This document shows, piece by piece, positions 5,874-7,242 of a stretch of 7,242 nt of DNA; position 1 is the first letter of the stretch, and every line of letters starts with the position of its first letter. Source of the stretch: an uncultured Campylobacter sp. (GTDB taxonomy: Bacteria; Campylobacterota; Campylobacteria; Campylobacterales; Campylobacteraceae). A program made the translations under genes and the position numbers. The stretch is taken from NCBI RefSeq assembly GCF_937949835.1, contig NZ_CALEDC010000012.1, positions 1 to 7,242 of the forward strand. Direction: 5' to 3'. Below the pieces are notes generated by a model. It was not told the origin of the DNA. It searched no databases and saw only the letters and a program-made list of their open reading frames with translations.

Positions 5874-5879
5874 CTAAAA

Positions 5880-6725
5880 ATGAAAAAGGTCATCACTTGC
5901 GTCGATCAAAATGCGCTTGCCCCGGCGGTTAGAGATTACGGAATTTACGTCGCTAAAACCTTGGGTGCCGAGCTCGTGTTTATTCACGTGGTTGAAATCC
6001 CGGAGCTTGGCGAGAATTTTTATGGGCTAGCCGCAGGCGGGATCGTCCTAGGAGAGAATGATATCCTTGCAAATAGCTACGGAAGTCCCACATTAGGCGG
6101 CGTAGATGCGGAGAAAGACCACGAAGAAGCCGAAGCGATGCTGGATGAATATATCTGCGCTGCGACTGCTGCGGGCGTAAAGGCGAGTAAGATCATTAAA
6201 GATGGCGATTTTATCGACGTTATCGCTGAGTACAAGGACGAAGCTGAAATTTTTGTACTCGGTATCAAGGGCTCAAATAACGAGGACGTAGGCTTTAATG
6301 CAAGCGTGCTGATAAAGGAGCTTCACGTGCCGTCGCTGCTCGTGAATAAGGAATTTTCACCGATTAACTCCGTGCTCATTGCGTTTGACGGCACCGATGC
6401 GGCAAAGCGCACGCTTGAGTTTATAAAGAGCTCAAAGCTTCTTGCGAGCGCACATAAGCATGTCTTGCACATCAATGCGGGTGCCGCAGAGGGCGAGCGG
6501 ATGCTGGATCTAGCGCGCGAAATTTTAGGCACTCAAAACGCCACCTTCAAATACATCCAAGCGGAAGTGCCCGCCGATGAGATCATCAAATATCGCCGCG
6601 CTAATGACCTCGATCTGATCGCTACTGGCGCCTTTACGAAAGGGTTTTTCAAAAAGCTCTTTTTAGGCAGCGTCTCCGAGGATATCTTGCACAATGCGCT
6701 TGTACCGGTGCTAGTGCTATCGTAA
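5880..6725 (+). CDS. Tandem-domain universal stress protein (UspA family)
   Basis: The 281-residue cytoplasmic protein has two Usp domains in a row. Domain 1 is about residues 1-156, opening MKKVITCVDQN and closing with the hydrophobic strand VPSLLVN. Domain 2 is about 161-281, opening INSVLIAFDGT and closing VPVLVLS. Usp proteins bind ATP through G-2X-G-9X-G-S/T. Domain 1 has GIKG (128-131), nine residues, then AS (141-142), so the second Gly is replaced by Ala. Domain 2 has GAFTKG (250-255), seven residues, then GS (263-264), a slightly re-spaced version. Both may still bind nucleotide, but this is not certain. Tandem Usps are common in epsilonproteobacteria and are linked to stress and stationary-phase survival. 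The gene stands alone, with a ribosome site six bases before the ATG and a likely terminator after the stop. Confidence 0.92.
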   Translation: MKKVITCVDQNALAPAVRDYGIYVAKTLGAELVFIHVVEIPELGENFYGLAAGGIVLGENDILANSYGSPTLGGVDAEKDHEEAEAMLDEYICAATAAGVKASKIIKDGDFIDVIAEYKDEAEIFVLGIKGSNNEDVGFNASVLIKELHVPSLLVNKEFSPINSVLIAFDGTDAAKRTLEFIKSSKLLASAHKHVLHINAGAAEGERMLDLAREILGTQNATFKYIQAEVPADEIIKYRRANDLDLIATGAFTKGFFKKLFLGSVSEDILHNALVPVLVLS

Positions 6726-6752
6726 TCGCAAGACCAAACGCCGATAAACGCT

Positions 6753-6791
6753 AAATTCCGTCGCTTACGTTATTTTAAAGTGGCGGAATTT
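6753..6791 (+). terminator. Likely intrinsic terminator after the Usp gene
   Basis: Arms 6753-6766 (AAATTCCGTCGCTT) and 6778-6791 (AAGTGGCGGAATTT) pair over 14 bp with two G-U pairs around an 11-nt loop. The transcript continues with a T and, after AGAG, further T-runs. The hairpin begins 27 bases after the Usp stop codon. The T tract is interrupted, so efficiency is uncertain. Confidence 0.55.
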
Positions 6792-7024
6792 TAGAGTTTT
6801 AAATTTTTAAATCCTTTGTTTTTCAAATTCATATACTTTTTAAAATCCATAGAAATTTTGCTTAAAAATTCGTCAATAGATCTTATTAAATTCCGTTAAA
6901 TCAGTAATTGCATATAAAATTTTATGATTTAGTTTATTAAAAATTTTATTATTATTTAAGAGGAATTGTAAGATAATCCCGCCAATAAATTGATATGGAT
7001 TATAAAATCTAAAAAGGATTTTTT
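6792..7024. other. A+T-rich spacer before the right-edge gene
   Basis: No gene was seen. The stretch is dominated by AAATTTT-type runs. The last 35 bases contain a Fur-box-like sequence, a TATAAA-like box and an AAGGA ribosome site for the gene starting at 7025. Confidence 0.45.
6991..7005 (+). promoter_or_regulatory. Fur-box-like sequence before the right-edge gene
   Basis: TGATATGGATTATAA matches the 7-1-7 Fur pattern TGATAAT-N-ATTATCA at 11 of 14 informative positions by eye. It overlaps a TATAAA-like -10 candidate (7001-7006) and ends eight bases before the ribosome site, where a repressor would block transcription. This suggests iron-dependent control, but A+T-rich DNA yields such matches by chance. 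Confidence 0.35.
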
Positions 7025-7242
7025 ATGAAAAAGGGTAAAATTTTACTCTCTTTGGCGCTACTTTGCTCGCCGTTTTGGCTTACTGCGGCGCAAAATAGCG
7101 GCGCTTCTCAAAACTCGTCCGCCACAAGCTCCGCCTCTAAAATTTCGTCATCGCAAAGCTCGCGCGCAAGCGCTGTATCGCAGAGCTCTGCGCCGCCCGT
7201 TTCAAATTTAGCCCCTAATAGTGTGGCGCCGAAAAACTCTGT
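7025..7242 (+). CDS. N-terminus of an exported protein, possibly a second TonB-dependent receptor (cut by window edge)
   Basis: Only the first 72 codons are present. ATG 7025 follows AAGGA (7014-7018) with a six-base gap. The product begins with a classical signal peptide (KKGK, then ILLSLALLCSPFWLTAA) with likely cleavage near residues 21-23, so it is exported. The LALLC stretch is not a good lipobox because Leu precedes Cys. From about residue 24 the sequence is a Ser/Ala/Gln/Asn/Pro low-complexity linker containing NSVAPKNS (65-72). The complete receptor at 2388-4460 has the same layout, a signal peptide and then an Ala/Asn/Ser linker with NSAAPKNAS just before its TonB box. By analogy this may be another receptor, but the diagnostic plug domain lies outside the window. 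Confidence 0.75.
   Translation, partial: MKKGKILLSLALLCSPFWLTAAQNSGASQNSSATSSASKISSSQSSRASAVSQSSAPPVSNLAPNSVAPKNS

Larger units (their letters stand above)
5587..5879. other. G+C-rich spacer with a repeated 14-mer
   Basis: No gene is supported. A TTG-started frame of 71 codons (5603-5818) crosses the spacer, but it has no ribosome site, is rich in Cys, His and Arg, and resembles no protein I know. Just after the SemiSWEET stop there is a weak 4-bp stem, CCGC and GCGG (5587-5601), without a T-run. The stretch is richer in G+C than the other spacers here and could be a degraded gene. Confidence 0.45.

Noticed and set aside
5847..5879. TTG start extending the Usp protein by eleven residues
   Set aside because: The AAAAGGA ribosome site lies inside this stretch and is well placed for ATG 5880.
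1..7242. CRISPR array, tRNA, rRNA, or insertion sequence
   Set aside because: No regularly spaced repeats, no cloverleaf-like segment and no transposase-like protein or terminal inverted repeats were seen on either strand.

Overview
The window looks like chromosomal DNA from a Campylobacter or close relative (Campylobacterota). Spacers are full of AAATTT/TTTAAA runs, start codons follow AAGGAG-type Shine-Dalgarno sites, and the gene types fit: a TonB-dependent receptor, a SemiSWEET, a tandem universal stress protein and a YbgC-like thioesterase. The core genes are fairly G+C-rich for this genus, with many GCG, CGC and GCC codons. That would suit one of the higher-GC oral species such as the gracilis/showae/rectus group, but species assignment is inference.

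Layout. Positions 1-410 are A+T-rich with no supported gene, but hold a TATAAT-type promoter, an 18-bp perfect palindrome and a small hairpin. They lead into a strongly A+T-rich orphan gene (411-1169, +) with codon use unlike everything downstream, probably acquired by transfer. Next is the 5' two-thirds of a YbgC-type thioesterase (1209-1460, +), cut short at its 3' end just where it meets a convergent gene. On the minus strand, a membrane-anchored class I SAM methyltransferase (1477-2268) lies downstream of a complete TonB-dependent outer-membrane receptor (2388-4460). A promoter/operator candidate precedes the receptor. A spacer with one small CxxC protein (4827-5012, -) follows. On the plus strand come a SemiSWEET sugar transporter (5329-5586), a repeat-bearing spacer, a two-domain UspA protein (5880-6725) with a likely terminator, and the start of a secreted or outer-membrane protein (7025 to the window edge).

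How the parts may work together. The receptor would bring a scarce ligand, perhaps an iron chelate or another metal complex, across the outer membrane using TonB energy. The gene cut by the right edge shares the same signal-peptide-plus-low-complexity-linker design and has a Fur-box-like sequence next to its ribosome site, so it may be a second receptor. The SemiSWEET would move a small sugar across the inner membrane. The Usp is a cytoplasmic stress protein. I see no multi-gene defence, CRISPR or phage module. The most unusual material is the left end: an unrecognised A+T-rich gene with a structured leader next to a broken housekeeping gene.
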